Assembly (NCBI RefSeq): GCF_032854445.1
Contig: NC_088300.1
Coordinates: 17,145,191-17,209,190 of the forward strand
Length of the DNA stretch: 64,000 nucleotides
Source of the DNA: Liolophura sinensis
Lineage: Eukaryota; Mollusca; Polyplacophora; Chitonida; Chitonidae
Direction: 5' to 3'
Positions 22,485 through 35,307 of this stretch are shown piece by piece (position 1 is the first letter of the stretch; each line of letters begins with the position of its first letter). Under the pieces are notes generated by a model, which saw nothing but the letters and a program-made list of their open reading frames with translations, was not told the origin of the DNA and searched no databases. The position numbers and the translations under genes were made by a program.

Positions 22485-25400
22485 CTATCGACAACAACAG
22501 ACAAGGTGATAGTTCGAGTCACACTGAGGATGGTATCTCCCCCCACGGGCAGCATGTTCACCGTTGCAGTCATAAGCACTTTCACAGTAACACTCCTCCT
22601 GGTAGTAACCCCCGTTAGCGTGATCAACAGCCGTATTTCTTGGTGGTCCCCGACGTGAAGGGGCCTGGCGTTGTGCAGGGGCTTGGCCAACAGTAGCGGC
22701 CTGCCTTTTTGCTCTGGGTGACGCTGAACCACGTGACCTTGTCCCTGATCTGTGGGCAGGGGCTGCTGTGGTGACATCGGGAAGCTCTGCAGGGTCAATA
22801 TCCAAGGCGAGCATAAGTAGGGGGTCTAGGGGACGTCCATATGGCCCCACACGATACGGGTACCAAGGATCTGGGCCCACCGGTTGTTGACGAGTTGGTG
22901 GACGGTTAGACCGTGGCGGAGGTCGGGCGGGGGCTGGTGGAGGTCGGTTGGATCTAACCGGTGGAGGTCGGTTGGATTTGGCCGGCGAAGGTGGTGGAGC
23001 CTGTTTGGCAATCGGCGGATTCACTCCGCTACTGTTTACTGGAGTTGGGGGAGGCGAAGAGTGTCTCCTTTTTGAGTACCTGGGTGGAGGGATATAGATG
23101 CTCTGAGGGAGATCTTGTACACCTTGTGCTCTCATACGATATAAAGTCTGTCCACACGGATCTGCAAAACACAACGTAAACCATAATGACATAACAAAAC
23201 AATACCACACACACACACAAACACAAAAAACAAATTCGGCATTTAATACGTGTTTTAGGCTCAGAGAAAAGCAATTGTAACGTAATACCAGACGAACCGA
23301 TGCCTCTGTGGTTTGGAGGGTTCGCGCAGCACAATGGCTCTCACCAATGCGATCGCTATGAGTTCAAGTCCAACTAAGGCTGTCTACCTCTCCGGGCGTG
23401 AGTGGGAATGTCTGCCAAAAATCTCACCATAATACTGATCGCCGTTGTATAAATGGAAATATTCTTGCGTACGGCGTAAAAACACCAATCAAATAAATAT
23501 AAAAACAAATAAACAAGCTGAAGTGCCCGCCTTATAGCCGCTGTCGAAGCTGATGAGGTGTTGTTCCAATGTGCAACCTCATTGATTTATGTGAGGGTGT
23601 CAATATTGTTAGGCTTATAACTCTTGACAAACTCATAGATATGGAGCCGTAAAAATGCCAGGATGAAAAACACTTGCAAGAGGAAAAAAATGATTTTTCT
23701 TGAGGAGGGGGGGAGGGGAAAAAAGTAAACCAGGAAATCTATTTGTTTAACATAACTGATACATCACAGGTCGTTTGCCACCAAACCGCCGTGTAACTGA
23801 ATATTTTGAGAAGGGACTTAGAGCAAGAGAAATAACTTTTAAATCAAGAACATGATTTAGAATGTATATAGATCAGATGACCCACACATATCAGTTCCAA
23901 TTTCCTAAAAGTATACAACCCTCGGCTGTTACGGTACAGTGTCTTTGCTTTACGAGAACAAACATCTATACAGAAGAAGTGAACTGCTATACAATAACCT
24001 GGGACACCATATGGTATATTGTCATATTCTATCCCGGAAATAACAGAGCAGTACACCGCTTAGATCCACTTATTTTAGGCGCGCAATGTATATTATTCAT
24101 AAGCATATTTTAATTAGACATGGACTGTCAAACATCAGAAAAAACTTATACAGTATGCAGAATCACCTTTGACTTCTTCCAATCTCCACTGCATCAGTCA
24201 TGTCAACTATACTGCTACCCAATTATATACCATAAAAAATCCAGACAGAATTAAAAGCAATAACTGGAGACATTAATATGTGAGACATTCGAATACATGA
24301 TTTCGAAATAACACCGAGTCTATTCTGCCACATTCTGTAACTGTGTGACATCCATGTAGACGTCTACAATAATCTGAAGCTTTATGTTTATATATCCATG
24401 GGAGTATTACTTGGTTAAATTATGTTCACACACAATAATAAATATCAGAACGGTTGGAATATACTATAAATCGTTATTTTGATGGAATTCTTTACCGTAT
24501 GAGGCAATTTTAGGCATATACAGGTCCACGGGTATAGCGCCACGTGTAGTGGAAACATCAGTCATCGACTGGTAACCGAATTATTTCCATGGTGGATATG
24601 CTAACACCTATATGCAAGCACTGGGCTGTACTTAAACCCATTCCCTGCATGGGAACCTTTCAGATGACTTAATTGAAAACGATATATGACTATAATAAAA
24701 CGCACGTGGCCGTTGTTTTTATAGAGCAATTGCGCTTTCTAGAGGAGATATGTTATAGATATATACATAATGAGTTGGAAGTTTTCAAGTGTATGGAAAC
24801 GTTCAACTTGGAGGTCTCATGTATGTAACGTAAACGTGAGAGTTTATTTTCAAGATGACAACATTTTCTCCAAAATTGGCATAGTTAAAGGGAAAACAGG
24901 AACCCACAGGTCTGTTTTCATTAATTAACAACGTAAAAGCTTCTTTAATAGCTGTTCAGACTTTTTAAATTTAACTGGATTTTATGGAAGAAAGGTGTGG
25001 CAAATAAAGCGTTGGCCTACTGCTAACTCTTTGTGGACACAACGACAAAGGACAACGGCTTCAAAGCAAAAAAAGAAAAAAATGATGAATGAAGGCATAC
25101 CATTCAAATAAAGAGTGCTATTCAAGTTATGCCAGTAATCTGAGTGGTTTCTTGCAGCCACATTAGCATAACCTGACTAAAGGGGTTGTCAGTGTGGAGA
25201 AGAGGCCAGAAAAACCTTCATTTTGAAACTTTAAGAAGTTATTCACGGACATGTCTAAAACGCTCGAGTTTAACAAATTTTTACAATTTAGCAAAACATC
25301 TGCCATGAATCTGAGCCACGATCAGTTCTTTATTTGTTTGCTTGGCATGGAACATCGGTAATCAATTGTCCAAGTGTAGACTTCAATCACGATCGAATGT

Positions 25401-25782
25401 TGCGCGTTCTTGTCGTCTAGTTAATTAAAGAAATCCATTAGTCTGACATGTTTCTCTGTGTTCTTACCACACAATGCAACGGGTATTGTCTGTCAAAGCA
25501 GGTATTTAAACTGACTACGGGCAACTTCTACGCCAGATGTAAACTTTCCTTTTGACCAAAACACAAAACATGTACTGCTTCAATCAGGTGTAGGGGAAAC
25601 ATCAATCATCGACATATTTGTCAGTGTGACGCTATTTACGTTTCGACACGCACAAATTTTAAAGTGTACAAACCATTGTAAAATCCTACTTGTCTTTGGA
25701 ACAGTGCCGGCCAGAAAAAGTATCCCTGAGTGACCAGCCATGTGGATGTGAGACAGAGTAGAGTCAGCCAACGGCAGCCCAT
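22485..25782 (-). CDS. Gene B: secreted proline-rich protein with C-terminal seven-cysteine CCC module
   Basis: The predicted CDS joins 25674-25782 and 22485-23161, giving 261 residues. Exon 1 encodes a hydrophobic signal sequence (MGCRWLTLLCLTSTWLVTQG). The phase-1 acceptor ttgtgttttgcag leads into D-P-C-G (37-40). Exon 2 has SNRPPP repeats, a D-P-L-L...D-I-D-P motif (from 149), a basic RAKR site (186-189) followed by QA, and the module C-x-C-x5-C-x14-C-x7-CCC-R at 227-261. Cleavage at RAKR would release a 72-residue cysteine-bearing C-terminus. The donor of exon 1 (ATG|GTTTGT) is weak and chosen because it keeps phase and length like the paralogs. The open frame extending to 23216 with its own hydrophobic start is intron read-through. 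Function unknown; extracellular role inferred. Confidence 0.74.
23299..23512 (+). repeat. SINE copy in gene B intron
   Basis: Nearly full length, on the strand opposite to the gene. It has a degenerate head (gcctctgtggtttggagggt), a B-box-like gagttcaagtcc, and the tail 'cggcgtaaaaacaccaatca' with aataaat. It sits within the intron 23162-25673. Confidence 0.85.
25674..25782 (-). CDS. Gene B coding exon 1 (signal-peptide exon)
   Basis: 36 codons plus one base, so the same phase as the first coding exons of A, C and D. The residues after the signal are aromatic-rich (YFFWPALFQRQ). A pyrimidine-rich tract ending ttcgcacag lies about 40 bases upstream of the ATG and could be a 5'UTR acceptor. 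Alternative: a donor at CAA|GTAGGA is stronger in sequence but would break the frame. Confidence 0.62.
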
Positions 25783-27504
25783 GATGGTGCCTCCTCCCGG
25801 GGTATCCGCACAAATGACCTGTTTCTGTGCGAAGGTAGATAAAGAAGCAAACGTCAGAATATACACGAGCAACGCACTTAGACAGAAAATAACTTTCGGT
25901 TTTATCTATCAGAATGCTTTTAACTTCGGAAATTGAGCTTCATACCTTTCTTTACGTATCGTAAAATGAAATAATTCAAGTCTAACGTCTAATAATTACT
26001 ACTAGCTGACGACGGATAGATAGGATAACGATCATGGTAGGAATGGTCACAAGATGATGCTAACCTGTAGAGGCAGTCGGTGAGAACGCCTGTTGATCCG
26101 ATCGGTTATCTGATCACCGAGGTAATCGATAAAGTTCGGGATGACGTGCCGGTTAAATGACAGCTCCTTACCTTAAGGCAAGTCGGGTTAACGGGCCGTG
26201 TTGTTTTAACGGCACAGTCATGCGCGTACTCGGCAGGTATCAACTATGTCCATTGTTTGATGGCCTCAGTTATTAGCCCACCGATAACTTAATACAGACC
26301 GTCTGATGGCCGACGTAGATATAAATAGTTCTTCGTGACTCAAACCTGTTTCTTTTTGTCACTTTCACTCTACACCTATTGCTCGATGTACAGGTCCTTG
26401 GAGTTACAGTGGATAAATATGGAACTTTATAAATTTTGATATTTTTTTGATATCATCATGCCTATATCACCTTTTGGTTTTAAAGAAAAAATATTTCTGC
26501 GCAATTCCTGTATTTCACTAATAGAACAATAAGAAACTTTCATGTCGTTTGTGATTCTCGTGACATTTGTCAATACTCCGAACTATTTCTTGTTCTTCAC
26601 AAATCTTCGTTTGTGGAATGTCACGAGTTAATTACTATATATATCTGACAATTAATCACCAGTCTAGAACGCAATTTAGTATAATAATCTTTCACTTATA
26701 AGGTTCATTTTTTCAAATAGTGAGACTAATATGTCATCGTTGATGAGAAGAACTTTTCAAAATGTCAAACAACCCGAATACCGGAACTATTTCAGCTTTT
26801 TTCACCCAGTGTTTTCTTGACCTCAATCAACTAAGAAGTGGGCTTTAATATATGGTTATTTTGACAGCGTAGTACAATATTTACAGGCACGGAATAAAGG
26901 CCCGTTGTAGATGGTCATACCAGAATTTATTAAACAGGTCACGCCTGTTTTCAGTCAACTATACTCATCATTATGTTGAAATAGTATAACAAAAAGTTAG
27001 GAAGAACACAAAATTCAGATATACGTACATCTTTTAAAGAGTAAAACAAGAGATACACTTGTTTATTTAAACACACCATAGTTAGGTTTGAATGGTTTGG
27101 AACCCTACTTAAAGCTGATAATAATGGAGCTCTTAATCGGGTTCTCTTTGTCTATAGACGAAGTTTATAGACTGTGATTATAGACATAAAGTAATCACCG
27201 ACAATCTGAATATCTGGCACACTTACTAATTATTATTATGTGCATGTGCATATTAGGCTCTACCGTAAGAATCTTTGATTTCCTAACGATGTCAGTTGCA
27301 TGCCGTTGGCGTCATCCATCAAATCTTATAGGATTATTCTCCACAGAGTGCATGCATGCATCATTTATCTGACTCACAACGGTGTGTGTGTGTTGTAAGT
27401 TGAGGTGAAGCATAAACTGTAATGTCATACAGCATTATTCTCCCATAAAATTCACACAGGATCATCCTCAAATTATGTTACCTGGTATCCAATAATGAAG
27501 TCTT
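25783..27504. other. Upstream of gene B; no other gene seen
   Basis: Probably holds the 5'UTR exon and promoter of gene B, but no TATA box or initiator could be assigned. Open frames are short. Confidence 0.35.
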
Positions 27505-28510
27505 ACCCCTATTTTACCGTAACCTCAGGTAGAATCCCGTGCTGTGTTGCTGTACCTCACACAGAAATCCATTCTATGTTACCATAAGCTCACACAGAAT
27601 CCCATTCTATGTTACCGTAACCTCACATAGATTTACTTATTTTTTATTTCAATGATTTTTTTCGCCGTACTCAAGAATATTTCACTTTCATTTTCACATG
27701 GAATCACATCCTCTGTCAGCATAAGCTCACAGAATCCCATCCTATGTTACCGTACCCTCATACAGAATCCCATCCTATGTTACTGTAACCTCATACAGAA
27801 TAACATTCTAATTCTATGTTACCGCAACCTCAGATAGAATGCCATAATAATTCTATGTCATCTTAACCTCACATAGATTCCCATCCTAGGTTACCGTAAC
27901 TTCACACAGATTTCCATCTTACGTTACCGTAACATCACATGGAACCCAATCCTAATTCTGTCTTACAGTACCCTCACGTAGAATCCCATCCTAATTCTAC
28001 GTTACCGTAACATCGCATAGACTCCCAGCCTATGTTACGGTAACCTCACATAGAATCTCATTCTATGTTATTGCGCACTCACAAAGAACCCTACGTCCAT
28101 ATGACCACAATCCCACCAAGAAATTTACCCCCCATGTCACCTTTTCCATAATACCTTAACTCTATATGCTACCATATGCCCGTACTGAACGAAAAATTTC
28201 CGTATGTAACGCCACAATCTCTCATGTCCCTGTTTTAACAAAATCCACCTCAGAATTGCGTCAATGTGTAACACCATAACCTCACTCAGAATCGTTACTC
28301 TCGTTATCACAATCTCACCAGGGGTCATGTCCCGAGGAAACCACAACCTCACGAGGCGTCATGTCCCTCGGTTACCACAGCCTCGCGCAGAATACTAAAA
28401 ATGTCTTCAATTAACAATCTCGCGTAGGTTTTACGATTACCACAATCTAACGCTGAATCCCGTGAATGCAGTATATACCACAATCCCCCATTGATTCAAG
28501 TCCATATGTT
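27505..28510. repeat. Degenerate ~33-bp minisatellite
   Basis: Many copies of a unit like cctcacatagaatcccatcc + tatgttaccgtaa. Units are clear to about 28080 and then decay ('acctcacgaggcgtcatgtc') to about 28510. Several units carry 7-11-base insertions such as 'taattctatgtt'. A SINE 3' fragment interrupts it at 27630-27700. Confidence 0.85.
27630..27700 (-). repeat. SINE 3'-end fragment within the 33-bp array
   Basis: Reads 'gccgtactcaagaatatttc' on the plus strand, the reverse complement of the SINE tail, with a degenerate ttatttatt edge. Confidence 0.7.
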
Positions 28511-28934
28511 ACTGTTGTTTCTAATATGTATCTAGTCTTCTTGTTATGAGAATTCCATTGAGCATGTACTGAAGTCTACCTCGGTGTTTCTACACTGCTG
28601 CAATTTTACAGCATAATATGCAAATCCCATAACTCGTCATATGTTCATTTTATCCCAAGTAATCCCAACCATGACTGGTTATGCAATGATAACTCTACTG
28701 CATAATTGTGTTTATTTCCACATAACCAATCTGGATAGTCGCACAAGGTCGTCACGTTAAACAATGAACAGTTGATATCAATACACAACTGAAATACAAC
28801 AGTTGTTTACCGACAACATATTCTAGCGATTCGGGTACTGATATAATTCATTTCCCCAGAGAACATGCTTTTCTCAACCTATTATCATTGCTTGTCTTTT
28901 CATAGATACGTGCTATTTTTGTAACTTGTCTACT

Positions 28935-29032
28935 TCATTAGCTCTTTGGTGGTTTGTGTTGAACGTTGTTTTAGAAATGTCCGTTTTGTTTGTTTGGTTG
29001 GTATACGAATGTCTGTTTCGATTCCTAGACTG
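28935..29032 (+). repeat. Unclassified dispersed repeat, copy 2
   Basis: Same core as 14045-14140, ending ggtatacgaatgtctgtttcg. The upstream part resembles copy 1 more than copy 3. Confidence 0.6.
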
Positions 29033-30842
29033 ATACGTGTACAAGATATTTGTACAATATGAACACATAAAATTAGACGTCTTCAAAAAGATAATAATAG
29101 GGATGTGTAAAAAAAGCCAACGTTCGTTTTAGGCCATTATAAAATTTAAAGGGGGATTTCCATTGAGCATCCATTAAGTTAGTGGTCAGATGAGTGTAAG
29201 TGTTTTATGGAGGGAAAAGATCGTTTTTAGCTGAAGGTGGTTTTTCAAGTGCTCTTACAAGTTTATCATTAGGCAATGAGATTTAGCTATTGTCTAGCGA
29301 CTGCGTCATTCATTTTTTTCTGTTGTTTGATTTTATTCCCGAAACTCTTATGAATGCCGTGTGCATTGATTTCAATGAAAGCAGCCACATGTTGGGTACA
29401 TGTTGGTGTACAAAAAAGCTAAATATAGCTTTCTAATTACTATATATATCGCATGCCGATTTAAATATACTGTACTGGAACGCTTGTTCTCAACGTCATA
29501 GCAAACAGGCCTATATGAACTAACTCCATCCGTGACTACTACAACAAGAACGGCGATATTGTCCACGATTCTCCTAACATGGCATTATTAATTATTATAC
29601 AAAATGCATTCATATTATGGAAAGCTTAATCTGCTTCATGTTTTAAGGTTTGATGCTGCAATTATTAATTATCCTCATACACAACACACAGCACCAGTCA
29701 TGACGCTCAATACAATGCCACACTGACTATACACTGTAGCGGGTGGTTAACGACGCACTCAACAGAGGTATAAGTAAACCATATCTGTGTCATCTCTAAT
29801 TCCGCTAAACAGTAGGCTAGGGGAAGTATAAGCATCCGTATTTATTACATCAACATGGTATTTTTATGATCAGTTATAAAAAATGGCGCCCCTGGAAATT
29901 ATGCATGGATTTTGTTTGAATTGGATTTCATGCTTATTATAATATTATCTAATCTCTTCCCTGTTTCACTGAAAATTGACGAATGCTTCTTTTTTACATG
30001 TTCCCACGTGCTATATGTACCAGTTTCGGACTTAAAGCTTAAAATTATTTTACTAATATTCTTATGGCCTCGTCCCACTAAAGCAACCATTCCAAGCACA
30101 CTTGCTTTTGTTTTCTGGAAGTATGCTGTAATGTTGTAACCCATCGGCATTATTGTATTAATCGTACAGCTAGCAGGGAATACGTCACGGTAGAAAAGCA
30201 AGCCTTTAGTTTTACTACTCACGAAACTTTTTTGAACTTTTTGTAGTCTTACAGGCCTGATAAGGTGACTACAAGTGTTATTTAGCAAAAACTAGAGAAT
30301 AATCCTTAATTTTGGTTCACCGATATCTTAGTATTTTACCTGTGGCAGTGTGAATGTTGGCTACAATAGATATGAAAGATTCACTAAATCAGGCATTTAA
30401 GGTCAATATTTTGTGTACATTACGGATGAGCTCAGAAAGTGTGTAAATTCACATTCAAGCATAGTTGTGACCAGTCTTCAAATATAGTGAGAGGTAAACA
30501 TTGCAGATTTGTATCTCTTTGTAGCTAAAATTCACAGCCTTATTATAGCCATTTAGTATCCGGCTAAATGGAACTTCCTTTGAAATTAGAGCTGTTTTGT
30601 AAGTAAATATAGACAGGGCATCCAGAATCCCTGGCTCTCTGCTTCATGGTTGTGTGAATTCTGTTTAACCCGAGGCTAGGGGGAGAACATTTACCGTGTT
30701 GAATTGAATCATCACGTTGGATATATACGCAAATAAACGAAACGCAACTAGGTACACGATTTGAATACTGATGTTTTCCAGAATCAGTAAAAATTGATTC
30801 TCTTTGCGTGATTCAGTCAGTAATTTCGTACTAAATATGCTT

Positions 30843-30936
30843 TCTTAGTTATTTATGGCCTTGCGATTATTGACCTGGGACGTCTATCTTGGTTGACGGG
30901 TGATATACGAATGTCTGCTTCGACGCTCAGATTGCA
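30843..30936 (+). repeat. Unclassified dispersed repeat, copy 3
   Basis: Carries ttggttgacgggtgatatac and gaatgtctgcttcgacgctc, the best match to the common core of the three copies. Confidence 0.6.
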
Positions 30937-31689
30937 ATGTTTATGAAAGCCCGGGATACAGAAGGGAATGTATCTCAACATTCATTTTGAGTTAAATTTT
31001 CTTTAACGGCATATTAAGGCAAATCGCTCACCGTTAAAACGTTTGTAGTGTTATATTACGTACTAAACTGAAAGTTTAACTTTGACATAAGCCAAAAACT
31101 GGTTTCGCCACGATATATCAGTAATTAATGAGATACGCTTGGGCGTGAGTTTAGGACAATTCTCATGTTACAGAAATTAGCCTGCATGTTATTTTAATTC
31201 ATCCGTAAATATACATCCAAAATTGATTGTATGCACCATGATTAGATTACCTCAACGCATATTTGGAATCGCGTGAACAAAGTGGCAATGCATTTCCCCG
31301 TAACTAACGTCTAAAAAAGTTTTTCTAATCATCACAGCATCTGTAATGGTTATAGTACATAATCTTAACAGGTAATAGTCTCCGAGGGTCGAGACAGACG
31401 TAACCTTCACGCGACAGGAACAACGATAGTGATAGTTTCAGTGCTAGTCCAATCATATGCATAGACTGTTATACAGAAAATATTAACATAAACATAACAA
31501 ACATTTTCTAGTCATTTATTTTATCAGCTTGTTTCAGTCGTGTAATAATGAGAACTTGAGGTACCTGGTGACGAGCCGGAGTTTACTACTGATTCATTCT
31601 CCGGTTTCCCGGCTCAGTTCATAAACGTGACCAGTACGCAGTTATTTACTCAGCAAATAAATAAACAGATAAATATAGGCCAGAGTGCG

Positions 31690-31765
31690 ACGTCCTACAT
31701 TAAGTAAAATATTCTTGAGTACGATGTAAAATTCCAATCTAATAAATACATAAATAAATCTATTG
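31690..31765 (+). repeat. SINE 3'-end fragment
   Basis: Contains 'taaaatattcttgagtacga' and 'tgtaaaattccaatctaata' followed by aataaat-type repeats. Confidence 0.65.
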
Positions 31766-32739
31766 ATATTGGTTAAGCCTAACAAAAAGTGTCAGTTAAC
31801 GGGCCTAGCAGGATCTTTGTCTTTTCACCAGGTTGTGCTAGAGTTCCAAACTGTCTTGTGAATTTGATACACTAGCGCCACTGTGTGGTTGGAAGGAAAA
31901 ACAATATAAGTGAATGGACGCGAGACTAATAGATTCTATAAGACACGTGTACAAAGGGGCGCAACTTCTGCAGCGTAAACCCTTTTCGTGAAATCTTTGT
32001 ATTTATACTGACAGGCCTACAACAAAGTTGCCGACCATCTCTATCAATAACACATGCTGATTCCTTTCAAGCCGCTATTTACAGATATGCAAACAAAGGT
32101 CAGTGTGTTCTAAGATTACTTTCATTTTTTTTTCAATCTCATTTCCATGTAATAAATAATTATGACCAATTATAAGATAGTTCTTAAAGAACTTGTTTAG
32201 CTAAATCTTTTTTTTGCACTTTCCACGCGCAAATTCCTGTTCAGTGTGTCACCGGATGAATAGACGTGTGGGTTGTGAGACAAAGAACAATCTGGCGTGT
32301 TTTCCATCTCTGGAATTAGCTTTCTGCGTATTTTTACAGAGAACATACGCAAATGAAATATTTTATACCGCTAATGTTGCAACAGATCTGTCCCTGGTCA
32401 TTGGGGTCGCGCGTGTCTTAATTAAAACACTCCGGTTTTCTGCATCAGTACACGTGTTCTGAGTACTAGTGCACAACCAGGCTTAGTTCAAGTTAAAATC
32501 AAAGGAATCCATTTTAATTTCCCAACGTTAATTCCCAACTTCAGTCTGATTTAAACATTAATTCTGCTTTCATATCTTAACACTTATTTAACACTTACAA
32601 CATTCATGATGTACTGTGTATGAGTATACTATATCTCCTACAGGATGCACTCTGTATATATTGTGTACTCTTTACTCAAACGTAGCCTGAAATACAATTT
32701 TACTTATATGTTGACTATAGGGTTTTAAGCACTCACCTG

Positions 32740-32935
32740 AATTCGAACAACTTAACCAGCTCATGCTGACTTCCTCTCCGGCCGTAAGTGGGAAGGTCTT
32801 TCTGCAGCCTGCGGATGGTCGCGGCTGTGCCCGGTTTCCTCCTACCATAATGCTGGCCGCCGTTGTATAAGTGAAATATTCTTGAGCACGGCGTAAAACA
32901 CCAATCAAACAAATAATAAATAAATAGATAAATCG
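32740..32935 (+). repeat. SINE copy, head partly lost
   Basis: Begins around a degenerate B-box region (aattcgaacaacttaacc), then ctcatgctgacttcctctcc, the central domain and the full tail 'cggcgtaaaacaccaatcaa' with an aaataataaataaat end. Confidence 0.85.
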
Positions 32936-33189
32936 TAGAACTTAAGCACGTCTCCCAGATTGTTAACTGTCGGATAGGTTGTTGATGTTTTCATGAATGA
33001 CAGCCGTCTCGGTCATTTTTTTCAATTTCTAGAAGCAGCATGTATAGTTGGCTTACTTTCCTCATCACTTGTCTTGAAAATGAAATCAGAAGCTGCCCAA
33101 AGCTGAGACATTACAATATAAATACGGTTGACAACAAATGAAATAAATAAATAAATAAAAGGCTACCAGAACAGTCCAGTAAAAGATGT

Positions 33190-33680
33190 CATCTGGATGG
33201 GGAACACAGTGGAGGTGTGTGGCTCTTCAGCTTTCCCTGTCCAGGGCTGTGATGAAAACCAACATCTCGTAAGAGTGTGGCTCTTCAGCTTTCCCTGTCC
33301 AAGGCTGTGATGAAACCAACATCTCGTGAGACTGTGGCTTTTCAGCTGTCGCTGTCCAAAGCTGTGATGAAACCAACATCTCGTGAGAGTGTGGCTCTTC
33401 AGCTTTCCCTGTCCAAGGCTGTGATGGAACCAACATTTCGTGAGAGTGTGGCTCTTCAGCTTTCGCTGTCCAAGGCTGTGATGAAACCAACATCTCGTGA
33501 GAGTGTGGCTCTTCAGTCTTCCCTGTCCAAGGCTGTGATGGAACCAACATCTCGTGAGAGTGTGGCTCTTCAGCTTTCCCTTTCCAAGGCTGTGATGGAA
33601 CCAACATCTCATGAGAGTGGGGCTTTTCAGCTTTCCGTCCAAGGCCGTAATGGAACCAACATCTCGTGAGAGTTTCCTCA
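33190..33680. repeat. 57-bp minisatellite B
   Basis: About 8.5 units of gtgtggctcttcagctttcc + ctgtccaaggctgtgatgaa + accaacatctcgtgaga. Because 57 is a multiple of three, three frames stay open across it (130, 126 and 159 codons) and translate to 19-residue repeats. No signal peptide or flanking exon was found, so the frames are probably by-products of periodicity. Confidence 0.93.
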
Positions 33681-35117
<1,437 letters not shown>

Positions 35118-35123
35118 TTTATT
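35118..35123 (-). terminator. Candidate polyadenylation signal of gene C
   Basis: AATAAA on the minus strand, about 185 bases beyond the gene C stop codon. Confidence 0.4.
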
Positions 35124-35307
35124 TTTCTGAAAAAACAAACTCCATTCCAAACAAATAAGTCAGTGTATTATCAGAATCCAGTTTGAGGGAAAATGAGTGC
35201 AGCGTAAAAGTGCCTGTTACCCCAGAAATAAGTCAGACCGAAAATGCATGGAAATCAGAGTCTTTTGTTCAAAGCAGGTCAGGTGAATGGTGTTTGCAAG
35301 AGCTGGA

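Larger units (their letters stand above)
28511..33189. other. Long intergenic stretch
   Basis: No gene is supported. It holds the repeat copies at 28935-29032 and 30843-30936 and SINE pieces at 31690-31765 and 32740-32935. The longest non-repeat open frame (29899-30288, minus, 129 codons) has no signal peptide or recognised domain. Confidence 0.4.

Noticed and set aside
23162-23216. Hydrophobic N-terminus in the same exon for gene B
   Set aside because: It is the translated polypyrimidine tract of the intron. The acceptor position and phase match the three paralogs.
29899-30288. 129-codon minus-strand frame
   Set aside because: No signal peptide, domain, paralog or splice context; could be chance in this length of DNA.
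33163-33669. Repetitive open frames of 126-159 codons on both strands
   Set aside because: Explained by minisatellite B; three frames open at once is a sign of periodicity, not coding.
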